DNA of 64,000 bases from Alphaproteobacteria bacterium (GCA_003246625.1 QJZR01000020.1:1-64000), one strand, 5' to 3'; shown: positions 1 through 8,890, numbered from the stretch's first letter. Notes: generated by a model not told the origin, from the letters alone. Numbers and translations are program-made.

Positions 1-2457
1 AGCCAGGTCGCCGCCCTGACCACCAATCAGATCGTCGCGCTGACCAGCACCGGCATCGCGGCGCTCTCCGCCACCCAGGCGCAGGCCCTGACCGCCGCCC
101 AAATCGGCGCCCTGAACGACACCCAGGTCTCCGCCCTCTCCGCCACCGCCGTGGCCGAGCTGAACAAGACGCAGATTCGCGGCCTCTCCACCACCCAGGT
201 GGCGGCGCTGAACGCCACCGACATCGGCGAGTTCACCGGCACCCAGCTGGGCCTGATGTCGATCGAACAGGTGGCGGCGATCAGCACCACCAGCGTCTCG
301 GCCCTCTCCGCCACCCAGATGGAAAGCCTGGGCACCGCCCGGGTGTCGGCCTTCACCACCACCCAGATCGCGGCGCTGTCCGCCACCGACATCGGCGAGT
401 TCTCCGCCGCGCAGGTCGGCGTCCTCTCCACCAGTCAGTTGGGCGCCCTGACCAGCACCAGCCTGGCCGCCCTCTCCGCCACCCAGGTGGAAGGGATGAC
501 CACCACCCAGGTGCGCGGCCTCACCACCACGCAGATCGCCTCGCTGTCGGCCACCGACATCGGCGAGTTCACCGCCAGCCAGATCGGTGCCCTGACCACC
601 GATCAGATCGGCGCGATCACCTCGACCGCGGTGGCGGCGCTGTCCAACACCCAGGCGGAGGCCCTGACCGCCGCGCAGATCGGTTCGCTGAACGACACTC
701 AGGTCTCCGCCCTGACCGCCACCGCCATCGGCGTCTTCGACAAGACGCAGATCCGTGGCTTCTCGACCACCCAGGTCGCCGCCCTCAACGCCACCGATAT
801 CGGCGAGCTGACCGCGACCCAACTGGGCCTGATGTCCAACGAACAGGTGGCGGCGATCAACACCACCAGCCTGTCGGCGCTCTCCGCCACCCAGATGCAG
901 GGATTGACCGCCCTGCAGATCGCCTTCATGACGACCAGCCAGGTGCAATCGCTGTCGGCCACCGACATCGGCGAACTGAGTGCCACCCAGGTCCGGGCGT
1001 TGACCACCACGCAGTTGGCCTCGCTCTCCACCACCAGCGTCTCGGCCCTCTCCGCCACCCAGGTGGAAGGGATGTCGACCGCGCAGGTGCGGGGCCTCAG
1101 CACCACCCAGTTGGCGGCCCTGTCGGCCACCGACGTCGGCGAGTTCTCCGCCAGCCAGGTCGCCGCGCTGACCACCGATCAGATCGGCGCGCTGACCAGC
1201 ACCGGCATCGCGGCGCTCTCCGCCACCCAGGCGCAGGCCCTGACCGCCGCCCAAATCGGCGCCCTGAACGACACCCAGGTCTCCGCCCTCTCCGCCACCG
1301 CCGTGGCCGAGCTGAACAAGACGCAGATCCGCGGCCTTTCCACCACCCAGGTGGCGGCGCTGAATGCCACCGACATCGGCGAGTTCACCGGCACCCAGCT
1401 GGGCCTGATGTCGATCGAACAGGTGGCGGCGATCAGCACCACCAGTATCTCGGCGCTGACCGCGACGCAGATGGAAAGCCTGGGCACCGAGCGGGTGCCG
1501 GCGTTCACCACCACCCAGATGGCGGCGCTGTCGGCCACCGACATCGGCGAACTCTCCACCGCCCAGGTCGGCGTGCTGTCCACCGGCCAGTTGGCGGCAC
1601 TCTCCACCACCGCCGTGTCGGCGCTGTCCGCCACCCAGATGGAGGCTCTTTCCACCCTGCAGGTGAAGGGCCTGTCCACCACCCAGATCGCGTCGCTGTC
1701 GGCCACCGACATCGGCGAGTTCGCCACCAACCAGATCGGCGCCCTGACCACCACCCAGATCGGCTCGATCACCTCGACCGCGATGGCGGCGTTGACCAGC
1801 ACCCAGGTCCAGGGGTTGAGCGGCGCCCAACTGGCGGCGTTGACCGCGACCAGCCTGTCGGCGCTGTCCGCCACCGCCATGGAGGCCCTGTCCAGCAGCC
1901 AGATCCAGGGGCTGACCACCACCCAGGTGTCGGGCTTGACCACCACCGACATCGGCGAACTTTCCGCCACCCAGGTCGGCGTGCTGACGACGCCGCAACT
2001 GACGGCGCTGTCCACCACCAACCTGTCGGCGCTCTCCGCCACCCAGATGGAAGGTCTGACCACCGCCCAGGTGCGGGTCCTCTCCACCACCCAGATGGAG
2101 GCGCTCTCCGCCACCGACATCGGCGAGCTCTCCGCCACCCAGGTCGGCGTGCTGACCACCACGCAGCTGGCGTCCCTGACCACCACCAGCCTGTCGGCGC
2201 TGAACGCCACCCAGGTCGAGGCTCTGTCCACCTTGCAGGTGAAGGGCATCTCCACCACCCAGGTGGCGGCTCTCTCCACCACCGACGTCGGCGAGTTCTC
2301 CTCCACCCAGGTCGCCGCGCTGACCACCGACCAGGTTACCGTGTTGACCACGACCAACATTTCGGCCATGACAACCACGCAAGCCAACGCCCTGACGCAA
2401 GAGCAGGTTGCCGTCCTCAGCAGCGCCCAGGTCGAGGCTTGGCTGGCGGCTCTTGCC
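1..2457 (+). repeat. Tandem 576-bp super-repeat (24 octapeptide codon blocks)
   Basis: Three nested periods are visible: 24 bp (one octapeptide), blocks of 7, 7 and 10 octapeptides each closing with an ATDIG-type unit, and a 576-bp super-unit of 24 octapeptides. Full super-units lie at 229-804, 805-1380 and 1381-1956. Partial units lie at 1-228 and 1957-2457. Bases 1-150 and 1153-1302 (two super-units apart) are nearly identical at the nucleotide level, which suggests recent duplication or gene conversion. Confidence 0.9.
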
Positions 2458-2460
2458 TAA
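1..2460 (+). CDS. Octapeptide-repeat Ser/Thr-rich protein (5' end outside window)
   Basis: The frame is open from base 1, so the start lies upstream; the GTG at 151 is only an internal codon. The visible 819 residues are almost wholly octapeptides of the form A-L-[ST]-x-T-Q-[IV]-x, for example ALSATQVE, GLTTTQIA and ALSATDIG. Leu at position 2 and Ile/Val/Leu at position 7 are nearly invariant. Units form blocks that end in ATDIG and begin again with EF or EL. There is no Cys, almost no Pro, and a single Trp near the C-terminus (EAWLAALA). It is acidic and rich in Ser, Thr, Ala, Leu and Gln. No catalytic, transmembrane or RTX motif is visible. The regular hydrophobic spacing suggests a long solenoid or filament, possibly a surface or secreted protein. 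The adjacent GT41-type glycosyltransferase makes O-glycosylation on Ser/Thr plausible; that is inference. I do not recognise a named family. Confidence 0.85.
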   Translation, partial: SQVAALTTNQIVALTSTGIAALSATQAQALTAAQIGALNDTQVSALSATAVAELNKTQIRGLSTTQVAALNATDIGEFTGTQLGLMSIEQVAAISTTSVSALSATQMESLGTARVSAFTTTQIAALSATDIGEFSAAQVGVLSTSQLGALTSTSLAALSATQVEGMTTTQVRGLTTTQIASLSATDIGEFTASQIGALTTDQIGAITSTAVAALSNTQAEALTAAQIGSLNDTQVSALTATAIGVFDKTQIRGFSTTQVAALNATDIGELTATQLGLMSNEQVAAINTTSLSALSATQMQGLTALQIAFMTTSQVQSLSATDIGELSATQVRALTTTQLASLSTTSVSALSATQVEGMSTAQVRGLSTTQLAALSATDVGEFSASQVAALTTDQIGALTSTGIAALSATQAQALTAAQIGALNDTQVSALSATAVAELNKTQIRGLSTTQVAALNATDIGEFTGTQLGLMSIEQVAAISTTSISALTATQMESLGTERVPAFTTTQMAALSATDIGELSTAQVGVLSTGQLAALSTTAVSALSATQMEALSTLQVKGLSTTQIASLSATDIGEFATNQIGALTTTQIGSITSTAMAALTSTQVQGLSGAQLAALTATSLSALSATAMEALSSSQIQGLTTTQVSGLTTTDIGELSATQVGVLTTPQLTALSTTNLSALSATQMEGLTTAQVRVLSTTQMEALSATDIGELSATQVGVLTTTQLASLTTTSLSALNATQVEALSTLQVKGISTTQVAALSTTDVGEFSSTQVAALTTDQVTVLTTTNISAMTTTQANALTQEQVAVLSSAQVEAWLAALA

Positions 2461-2468
2461 ACGAGAAC

Positions 2469-2497
2469 CGGCGGGCAGGGTATTCCCCTGCCTGCCG
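2469..2497 (+). terminator. GC-rich hairpin between repeat protein and glycosyltransferase gene
   Basis: The arms at 2469-2480 and 2486-2497 pair over 12 bp with one G-T and a 5-nt loop. There is no clear T-run after it, so it may be a weak terminator or an RNA-stabilising hairpin that tunes expression of the downstream gene. Confidence 0.4.
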
Positions 2498-2515
2498 TGT
2501 TAAGGGTGCGGTCGT

Positions 2516-4546
2516 ATGGACAACGAATCTCTGCTGCAACTGGTGAACCGCCTGTCGGAAGAGCCGTTTCCGGTGACCGAAGCGGTGGACGCCGCGATCC
2601 GGCTGCAACGGGAAGGCAACGCCGCCGCCGCCGCGATGGTGTATCGGCTGTGGAGCAAGATCCACGCCGACGACCCCCTGCGTTACGTCGCGCTGTTCAA
2701 CCTGGGCACGATGCTGTCCTCCCAGGGGGACCTGGCCGGGGCGAAGGACGCCCTTGAGGCCGCCATCGCGAGCAAGCCGGATTTTCACCCCGCCTACATC
2801 AATTACGGCGGCGTCCTGGAAAAGCTGGGCAACGCGGACGAGGCCGTGCGCCAGTGGACGGAGATCGTCAAGCAACTGTCCCCGGTGGTGCCGTCGGCGG
2901 TCACCTACAAGGTCACCGCCCTGAAGCAGATCGGCCGCCTGCTCGAGGAAAACCGCCGCCACGCCTCGGCCGAGGCGCATCTGCACGACGCCCTGTCGCT
3001 CGACCCAGACCAGGCCGAAATCGTCCAGCACTTCGTCATGGCGCGGATGGTGCAGTGCAAGTGGCCGGTGGTCGATCCCTGGGAAGAGGTCAGCCGTCTT
3101 CAGCTGATGAAGGGCTTCGAGCCGCTGACCGTGGCCGCGTACGCCGACGACCCGGTTTTCCACATGGGCGTGGCGTGGAACTACAACCGCACCTACGACC
3201 CGCCGCCCGGCACCGCGCCGCTGTGGCGCTCCGCCGCCCGCCCGCCGTCGAAGCGCCTGCGCGTCGGCTATCTGTCGTCGGACCTGCGGGCGCACGCCAT
3301 CGGCTTCCTGATGGCCGAATTGTTCGAACTGCACGACCGCAAGCGTTTCGAGGTCACCGCGTACTACTGCGGCATTCCCGAGGACGACGCGATCAAGACG
3401 CGCATCCGGGGGGCGGTCGAGCATTGGGTGGACGTTTCCGCCCTCGACGACGACGCCGCGGCCCGGAAAATCGCCGACGACAACATCGACATCCTGATCG
3501 ACGTCAACGGCTATACCCGCAGCGCCCGGGGGCATCTGCTCTCGCTCAGGCCCGCGCCGGTGATCGTCAACTGGCTGGGTTTCCCCGGCACCATGGGCAG
3601 CCCCCACCACAACTATCTGCTGGCCGATCCCTGGATCGTCCCCGAGGGCGACGAAATCTATTACACGGAAAAGGTTCTGCGCCTGCCGTGCTATCAGCCC
3701 AACGACCGCAAGCGGGCCATCGCGCCGCATCGCCCCACCCGCGCCGAGGTCGGCCTGCCCGAAAACGCCGTCGTCTATTGCAGCTTCAACGGCAGTCACA
3801 AGTTCACCCGCTTCACCTTCGACCGCTGGATGCAGATCCTTCAAGAGGTGCCGGGAAGCGTTCTTTGGCTGCTCGGCGTGTCCGAACCGGTGGACCAGGG
3901 GATCGCCCAACAGGCCCAGGCCCGCGGCATCGATCCCGCGCGGATCGTCTTCGCGCCGAAAATCGCCAACCCCTTTCATCTGGCCCGTTATCCGCTGGCC
4001 GACCTGTTCCTCGACTCCGCCCCCTACGGCGCCCACACCACCGCCTCGGACGCGATGTGGATGGGGGTTCCGGTGCTCACCTTCGCGGGGCGCAGTTTCG
4101 CCGCCCGGGTCTGCGCCAGTTTGGTGCGCGCGGCGGGGATGCCCGACCTGGTCTGCGACGGGCCGGACGAATTCGTCGCCCGCGCCATCGCCCTGGGGCG
4201 CGACCCCGCCGCCCTGCGCGGCTATCGCGACCGGCTGGAGGCCAACCGCAAGACCTGCACGCTGTTCGACATGGATGCCCATGTCCGCGGCCTGGAGGGG
4301 CTGTTGCGCGAAATGTGGGGCGACTTCGAGGCCGGACGGCTGCCGCAGCCGGACCTGCGCAATCTCGACGTCTATCGCGATCTGGCCCTGGCCGACGATT
4401 ACGAAGGCATCGAACGAATCCGCATCGAGGACCTTGCCGGACACTATCGCGCCCTGCTCGCGGCGCGCGACCGCGTTCGGCCGGTGCCCGAAGATGCACG
4501 ACTGTGGACTCCGAAGGCCAGAACGGCCGCGCGGGAGTCCGCCTAA
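2516..4546 (+). CDS. TPR protein with GT41 (O-GlcNAc transferase/SPINDLY-type) glycosyltransferase domain
   Basis: The 676-residue protein has TPR-like helical repeats around residues 55-170 (for example YVALFNLGTMLSSQGDLAGA). A GT41 catalytic region runs from about 245 to 610. Hallmarks of O-GlcNAc transferases follow in order: VGYLSSDLRAHAIGFLM with the conserved His, LIDVNGYT, NWLGFPGTMGSPHHNYLLAD, SFNGSHKFTRFTFDRW with the Lys, and SAPYGAHTTASDAMWMG plus VPVLTF. The family transfers sugars from nucleotide donors, usually UDP-GlcNAc, to Ser/Thr of proteins, with the TPRs binding the acceptor. The gene directly follows the Ser/Thr-rich octapeptide gene and leads a run of sugar-modifying genes. 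Family assignment is firm; donor and acceptor are inferred. It is probably cytoplasmic. Confidence 0.92.
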   Translation: MDNESLLQLVNRLSEEPFPVTEAVDAAIRLQREGNAAAAAMVYRLWSKIHADDPLRYVALFNLGTMLSSQGDLAGAKDALEAAIASKPDFHPAYINYGGVLEKLGNADEAVRQWTEIVKQLSPVVPSAVTYKVTALKQIGRLLEENRRHASAEAHLHDALSLDPDQAEIVQHFVMARMVQCKWPVVDPWEEVSRLQLMKGFEPLTVAAYADDPVFHMGVAWNYNRTYDPPPGTAPLWRSAARPPSKRLRVGYLSSDLRAHAIGFLMAELFELHDRKRFEVTAYYCGIPEDDAIKTRIRGAVEHWVDVSALDDDAAARKIADDNIDILIDVNGYTRSARGHLLSLRPAPVIVNWLGFPGTMGSPHHNYLLADPWIVPEGDEIYYTEKVLRLPCYQPNDRKRAIAPHRPTRAEVGLPENAVVYCSFNGSHKFTRFTFDRWMQILQEVPGSVLWLLGVSEPVDQGIAQQAQARGIDPARIVFAPKIANPFHLARYPLADLFLDSAPYGAHTTASDAMWMGVPVLTFAGRSFAARVCASLVRAAGMPDLVCDGPDEFVARAIALGRDPAALRGYRDRLEANRKTCTLFDMDAHVRGLEGLLREMWGDFEAGRLPQPDLRNLDVYRDLALADDYEGIERIRIEDLAGHYRALLAARDRVRPVPEDARLWTPKARTAARESA

Positions 4547-4561
4547 AATGGGAGCAAAACC

Positions 4562-4774
4562 ATGGCAGAAGGACATGGGTGTGCCGGTCTGGACGTCGAC
4601 AGAACCGCCGGGTTGCTGATCGGCTTCCATGGGCGGGGTGCCGTCCGTTTGGCGGCGCAACGGGCCAACCGCCTGGCCGAGGAAGGCGACCGCGCCGGCG
4701 CCTTCGAATGGCTGCGCATTTCCGAAGCGGTGCTGGCGCTGCTGAAGAACGGCGGCACGGCGAAGCCGTGCTAG
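4562..4774 (+). CDS. Small conserved protein downstream of the GT41 gene
   Basis: This is a 70-residue soluble protein with an amphipathic helical centre (AQRANRLAEEGDRAGAFEWL) and no membrane segment. It starts 15 bp after the GT41 stop, with a GGGAGC ribosome site upstream, so the two genes are very probably cotranscribed. Small proteins with this A-x-R-A...G-D...W-x-R-I pattern look familiar from glycosyltransferase loci of Rhodospirillales, but I cannot name the family. A role as an accessory or adaptor of the glycosyltransferase is only a guess. Confidence 0.6.
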   Translation: MAEGHGCAGLDVDRTAGLLIGFHGRGAVRLAAQRANRLAEEGDRAGAFEWLRISEAVLALLKNGGTAKPC

Positions 4775-4784
4775 GGCTGCCCGA

Positions 4785-5567
4785 CTAGCCCTCTTGCCCG
4801 AAGAGATGCCGGGCGAACGCCGGAAGCCGACGGAAGGCCAGGTGCAGCCCCTCGTTGAAGCTGGCCACCTGGAAGCCGTGCCGCGCCCAAAGGATTTGCA
4901 GGGACTTCCGGGAATGGATCGAAACGTGCCCCGACCTGGGGGACACGTAGCTCCAATACAGGCCCCGCTCGTCGAAATCCACCGGCTGCACCAGGGTCGA
5001 GAACAGCACCACCCCGGCATCCTGCAAAAGCGACTTGATCACGCCGATGGTTTCCATGGGGTCCGGCACGTGTTCCAGGACCTCGTAGCAGGTGATCAGG
5101 TCGAACTTTCCCTCCGGCATGGTGCTGGCCTGGTCGTTGAAGGGGTCGTAGGGGACGACCTCGGAAAAGCCGGTTTCCCGCAGGAATTGGCCGAGCAGGC
5201 CGTTGCCGCTGCCGTAATCCAGGATGGACAGACTGTCCCGGGAGCCGCCGAACAGCGCCTCGATGGTCTTGGCGTTGCCCTGCGGCCGTTCGAGGACCGA
5301 ACCGGGGTCGATGCGCGGATAGAATTCGTTGTAGATGAACTCGGCGTAATCCTCGCGGCCCCACGCGTCGAACGACGCGGTGAACAGGAAACCGCATTCG
5401 GGGCAGCGGTTATAGAAGACCATCTGCCCCGAGGGCGGCACGGCATAGTTCTCCCACGCCGGGCCCGGCTTGTTGAAGTCGATGGCGCCGAACAGCGGCG
5501 CCGGGTTGCCGCAGACCTTGCACGCGCGCACCCGCGCACGCGCCATCGGGGGGAATTCGCCGGACAT
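4785..5567 (-). CDS. Zinc-ribbon class I SAM-dependent methyltransferase
   Basis: The 260-residue protein begins with a Cys4 ribbon: CKVCGNP near residue 16 and CPECGFLF near residue 56. A Rossmann methyltransferase domain follows, with motif I ILDYGSGNGLLG and the acidic motif DLITCYEVLEHVPDP. This layout matches sugar C- or O-methyltransferases found in glycan clusters. The ATG at 5567 is preferred because it lies 3 bp after the stop of the upstream GT9 gene; the longer open frame reads through that gene. Its likely role is methylation of a nucleotide sugar or of a glycan made by its neighbours. Confidence 0.82.
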   Translation of the reverse strand: MSGEFPPMARARVRACKVCGNPAPLFGAIDFNKPGPAWENYAVPPSGQMVFYNRCPECGFLFTASFDAWGREDYAEFIYNEFYPRIDPGSVLERPQGNAKTIEALFGGSRDSLSILDYGSGNGLLGQFLRETGFSEVVPYDPFNDQASTMPEGKFDLITCYEVLEHVPDPMETIGVIKSLLQDAGVVLFSTLVQPVDFDERGLYWSYVSPRSGHVSIHSRKSLQILWARHGFQVASFNEGLHLAFRRLPAFARHLFGQEG

Positions 5568-5569
5568 TC

Positions 5570-6694
5570 TCAGACCCCTTCGTCGCTGGACTTGCGATGG
5601 CCGCCGCTTTCGGCCATCAGGCGATCGAACCCCGCCAGAATCTCGGCGGGGTCGATGGAACGGATGGCCTGGCCGGTTTCGACCGCGCGCTCGTCGAAGC
5701 CCGGCAGGGTGGGAACCACCACGCGATGCGGGCATCCGTTGACCGGGGCGAAGGCGGGCAGGCCGCAGAAACGGCTTTCCGGAAGCAGCGAGCCATAGTT
5801 CCGGGCCAGATAGTCGGGGATATGCCCGACCTCGCAGATCGGCGTTTCCACCGCGGCGGCCAGATGCTTCGGCCCGGAATCGACGGTGACGATCGCCGCG
5901 CACGCCTCGATCAGGCAGGTCTGCTGGCCGATGGTGATTGCCTTGGTCAGGTCGATGCAGCTTCCCCGCAGCGCCGGATAGGGCCTCTGCCCGATCAGGA
6001 TCGGGGTGAAGCCGCGCGCGGCGACCCCCCGGATGACGCCCGACACCTGGGCGTCGTCCAGCACCTTCATCACGTGGGTGCCCGCCCCGTGCACCGCGAC
6101 GAAGCCCCGGCCGCGCGGCATGCCGCTCAGCGCCCGCTCGATCTGGCGGCGTTCTTCCGGGTCGGCGAACAGGTCGTAGCCGTCGGTCTTGAAGTCGACG
6201 CCGTAGACCTGCTTGAAGAAGATTTCCTGATAGTCGGCGATGTTGGCCAGGTTGGGCCGGTCGAGCAGGTCGGTGAAATAGTCGTTGGAATTATAATTCC
6301 GGATCACCCAGCGGTCCTGCCGGAAGCCGATTTTCCGTTTCGCCTTTATCCGGGCGACGATGACGCCGTAAAGGTTGGTTTCGTGCGGGTCCGGCACATA
6401 GACGTAGTCGAAGGCCTGGCCGTCCAGGCCCTCCAGCGCCCGGTCCAGGGCGGGAATGTCCAGGCCGTTCTCGTCGATCAGGCGGGCGACGACGGGGGCG
6501 TCCAGCCGCTGGTTGACGTAGGGATTGTTCTTGTAGAAGTCCTGCATGTGGAAGGAATGCATGAAGGTGATGTGCGCATCCGGTTCCAGGCTGCGCAGCT
6601 TCTTCAAGGCGCGCGAAAAGATCACATGGTCGCCCAGGCCGCCATGCCGAATGATCAGGATCTTCTTCACCGGAGGGATCACGCCACCCACCAT
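5570..6694 (-). CDS. GT9 (heptosyltransferase-like) glycosyltransferase
   Basis: This protein has 374 residues from the ATG at 6694; a GTG a few codons later, just before KKILIIRHGGLGDHV, is an alternative start. The N-terminal RHGGLGDHVIFSRALKKLR motif is the ADP-heptose:LPS heptosyltransferase-type nucleotide-binding start. The C-terminal VTVDSGPKHLAAAVETPICE is the GT9 sugar-donor signature (D-S-G-P-x-H-L-A-A-A). It also carries HGAGTHVMKVL in the second Rossmann lobe. The donor may be ADP-heptose or another activated sugar. It ends 3 bp before the zinc-ribbon methyltransferase gene and lies 47 bp after the radical SAM fusion gene, so the three are probably one minus-strand operon. Confidence 0.85.
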   Translation of the reverse strand: MVGGVIPPVKKILIIRHGGLGDHVIFSRALKKLRSLEPDAHITFMHSFHMQDFYKNNPYVNQRLDAPVVARLIDENGLDIPALDRALEGLDGQAFDYVYVPDPHETNLYGVIVARIKAKRKIGFRQDRWVIRNYNSNDYFTDLLDRPNLANIADYQEIFFKQVYGVDFKTDGYDLFADPEERRQIERALSGMPRGRGFVAVHGAGTHVMKVLDDAQVSGVIRGVAARGFTPILIGQRPYPALRGSCIDLTKAITIGQQTCLIEACAAIVTVDSGPKHLAAAVETPICEVGHIPDYLARNYGSLLPESRFCGLPAFAPVNGCPHRVVVPTLPGFDERAVETGQAIRSIDPAEILAGFDRLMAESGGHRKSSDEGV

Positions 6695-6741
6695 TCGAGA
6701 GAATGAACGCCCGCGGAACGCGGCGACGACGGAAACCCCGG

Positions 6742-8517
6742 CTAGGGGGTCTTGTAGGCGACGTGGATATGATGCCGCCCGATGTCCTTGCCCAGGAACT
6801 CCAGGCCGTTCGGCACGACGCGGACGTACTTGTCCAGTTCGCCGGTCTTGAAGACCACGGTGTCGCCGTTCAGGGTATCGGTCAGCTTGATCTCCGGCGG
6901 CAGTTCCGTCATCGGCAGGAAGGAAGCGAAACCCGCCGAGGTCAGGACGCCCAGTTGCGACCACTTGCCGCTTTTCTTGACCACGCCGTTCCAGTTCTCG
7001 CCCAGGCTGCGGCTCGACAAATGGGTGACGTGCAGGTCGGGGACGAACACCAGCTTGTGGCGCGGCCACTGCTGGAAGAACCAGGAATCGATGCCGCCCG
7101 CCGAACAGAACGCCTCGGACAGGGCCTTCGGCCACCGTTCGCGGATGGACAGGGCGCGGGGATGGAACAGCTGGAAATAGCCGTTCGGTTCCCGGTTGAC
7201 CGAGGCCTGCTGGTTCTCCACCTCGCTCTCGTCGCTGCGCTGGGTATAGTAGAGGCAACCCGGATTCAGGGCATGGTTGAGGACATAGGCCCGCAGCCCC
7301 CGGTTCATGAAGATGTCGGCGTCGGTGAACACCACCCAGTCGGGGTCCTTCAGGGCCTCGATGGCGTCGTTCATCATCTTGCCCTTGTTGAAGGCGTGGT
7401 CGTCGTCGTAGCAGCGGTCGGAAACCACCAGGGTCGCGCCGTTCTCCCGCGCCACCTTCTGGGTCTCCTTGTCCTCGGAACTGGTGACGACGACGATCTG
7501 GTCGAACAAAGGGGCGTTGTGCGGCAGGGTCCGCTTCAGCATCTCGGCATAGCCGACCGAGACCAGCACGCACGACACCCGGCGCGGAAACGCCGAGACG
7601 TTGCCGATGCCGACGCGCGGCCCCTCGCCGACATAGCTGTCGCGGCGCTGAATGGTGCGCTGTTCGTTATGGTATCCGGCGTCGTACAGCTCGTACTTGC
7701 CCTTCTTCACCGCCGGGCTTCCGGCCTTGGCCAGCCGTTGCAGGTTCTGCGCCGAGACGATATCCCGCTCCAGCGCGTCGATCTGCGACGGGCCGGGTTG
7801 GGCCAGCGCGCAGCAATCGCAGAGTTCCAGCTGGTTGCCGAAGTCTTCCGGCTTGCGCTGCCACCAGCCGTGTTCGATCGGCCAGGCGTGCGCGCCGTTG
7901 AAGAACAGACGGTCGATCGCGGCGGCGACCTCGCAGAAATAGGCGCCCTTGTCGTTCATCGCCGCCGACCACAGGTTCTGCACCCAGCAATTGTCGCGGT
8001 TCTGCACCCACTGCTCCTGCGACATCCCGGTCGCCGCGACGTAGTCTTCCCGCGAGATCAGAAGCGCCTGGTGCAGACCGGCGGATTCATGGGTGTTGGT
8101 GTTCCAATGCCCATAGACCTCCATGATCGTCTCGTAATGGCGATAGAAGCCCTCGCCCAGGCTGGTCCACAGGCCGCGCCCGGTGGAGCGGTCGAACAGC
8201 CGTTCGTTGGCGAAGCGGTTGAAGTCCTCGACCGGGGCGAGGCCGTTGTTGGTCGTCGGGCCGCCCCAGATTTCCGCGAAACGGCGGGAGAGTTTCTCGA
8301 AATCGGCGTGCAGCGTCGGCTCCCCGGCGATGATGCCGATCACCCGGTTCGGCCCCTGCCATCCCTCCATGCTGGCGACGGCGCGCTCGAAGGCGGCGAG
8401 GGACAGATCCTCCCGCTTGGGCTGGTGCGAAATCAACCGCGTGCAGTTCGAACATTTCTTGTGGCATTTCGTGCTGATGTCGATTTGGACGATGTCCATG
8501 TCCGCCGGAGAACGCAT
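6742..8517 (-). CDS. Radical SAM-like domain fused to a GT-A glycosyltransferase
   Basis: The 591-residue protein is a fusion. The N-terminus has IDISTKCHKKCSNC, the CxxxCxxC triad of radical SAM enzymes, followed by IIAGEPTLH, the usual glycine-rich/GE strand. Further Cys (NCWVQN, YFCEV and LCDCCALA, in the region around residues 190-260) could hold an auxiliary iron-sulfur cluster in a SPASM-like region. From about residue 310 a GT-A glycosyltransferase-like domain begins (RVSCVLVSVGYAEM, then WVVFTDADIFMN with the DxD metal site). This suggests one chain that both rearranges or epimerises a sugar or peptide and glycosylates it. The start at 8517 has an upstream GGCGGCAGGT-like ribosome site; the ATG at 8499 is an alternative. 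Confidence 0.78.
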   Translation of the reverse strand: MRSPADMDIVQIDISTKCHKKCSNCTRLISHQPKREDLSLAAFERAVASMEGWQGPNRVIGIIAGEPTLHADFEKLSRRFAEIWGGPTTNNGLAPVEDFNRFANERLFDRSTGRGLWTSLGEGFYRHYETIMEVYGHWNTNTHESAGLHQALLISREDYVAATGMSQEQWVQNRDNCWVQNLWSAAMNDKGAYFCEVAAAIDRLFFNGAHAWPIEHGWWQRKPEDFGNQLELCDCCALAQPGPSQIDALERDIVSAQNLQRLAKAGSPAVKKGKYELYDAGYHNEQRTIQRRDSYVGEGPRVGIGNVSAFPRRVSCVLVSVGYAEMLKRTLPHNAPLFDQIVVVTSSEDKETQKVARENGATLVVSDRCYDDDHAFNKGKMMNDAIEALKDPDWVVFTDADIFMNRGLRAYVLNHALNPGCLYYTQRSDESEVENQQASVNREPNGYFQLFHPRALSIRERWPKALSEAFCSAGGIDSWFFQQWPRHKLVFVPDLHVTHLSSRSLGENWNGVVKKSGKWSQLGVLTSAGFASFLPMTELPPEIKLTDTLNGDTVVFKTGELDKYVRVVPNGLEFLGKDIGRHHIHVAYKTP

Positions 8518-8890
8518 CGGATACCTGCCGCCAGTGAAGGATTCAAGGTGCCGCCATCGTTGCGCATATGGCCCTGTTTGGCAACCGAACTCGCCCCGAT
8601 TCGACGTCGTCCGCCCCCCTGGCCCGCGACCCGCTCCGAAACCGGCGGCGGGGCGGAATCGCGGCGCGAGGGAAGGTGACGCCGCCAGGCGGATATGGCA
8701 TAAACGGAGGAACCGACGGCACGTCTCGAGATGCCTTCATCGTCCCGGCATCCCCGGCCGTTCCCACGGCTTGTCTTTCTCGATGCCTCCGACACGCGAA
8801 CCGCACCGAACCGCGAGGTGGCCCCATATGCGCCGGGAAGAAACGCGCCGCGCCGGCGTCCCCCTTCCGTAGCGCCCGGCAGGAGACTCC
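8518..8890. other. Divergent intergenic region of the glycosylation cluster
   Basis: These 373 bp separate the minus-strand operon (genes starting at 8517 and 6694) from the plus-strand FkbM gene. Open frames crossing it are antisense or frame shadows without ribosome sites or family motifs. It presumably holds both promoters, but I see no convincing -35/-10 pair and no strong hairpin. Confidence 0.5.

Noticed and set aside
27-2387. Long minus-strand open frames opposite the octapeptide gene
   Set aside because: They are produced by the repeat periodicity and the lack of stop codons in its complement; no ribosome site or family motif.
2417-5020. 867-codon minus-strand open frame across the GT41 gene
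   Set aside because: High GC removes stops; the plus strand has clear GT41 motifs in order, the minus frame has none.
6703-8679. 658-codon plus-strand open frame opposite the radical SAM fusion
   Set aside because: Low-complexity translation without motifs; the minus strand has the Cys triad and DxD site.
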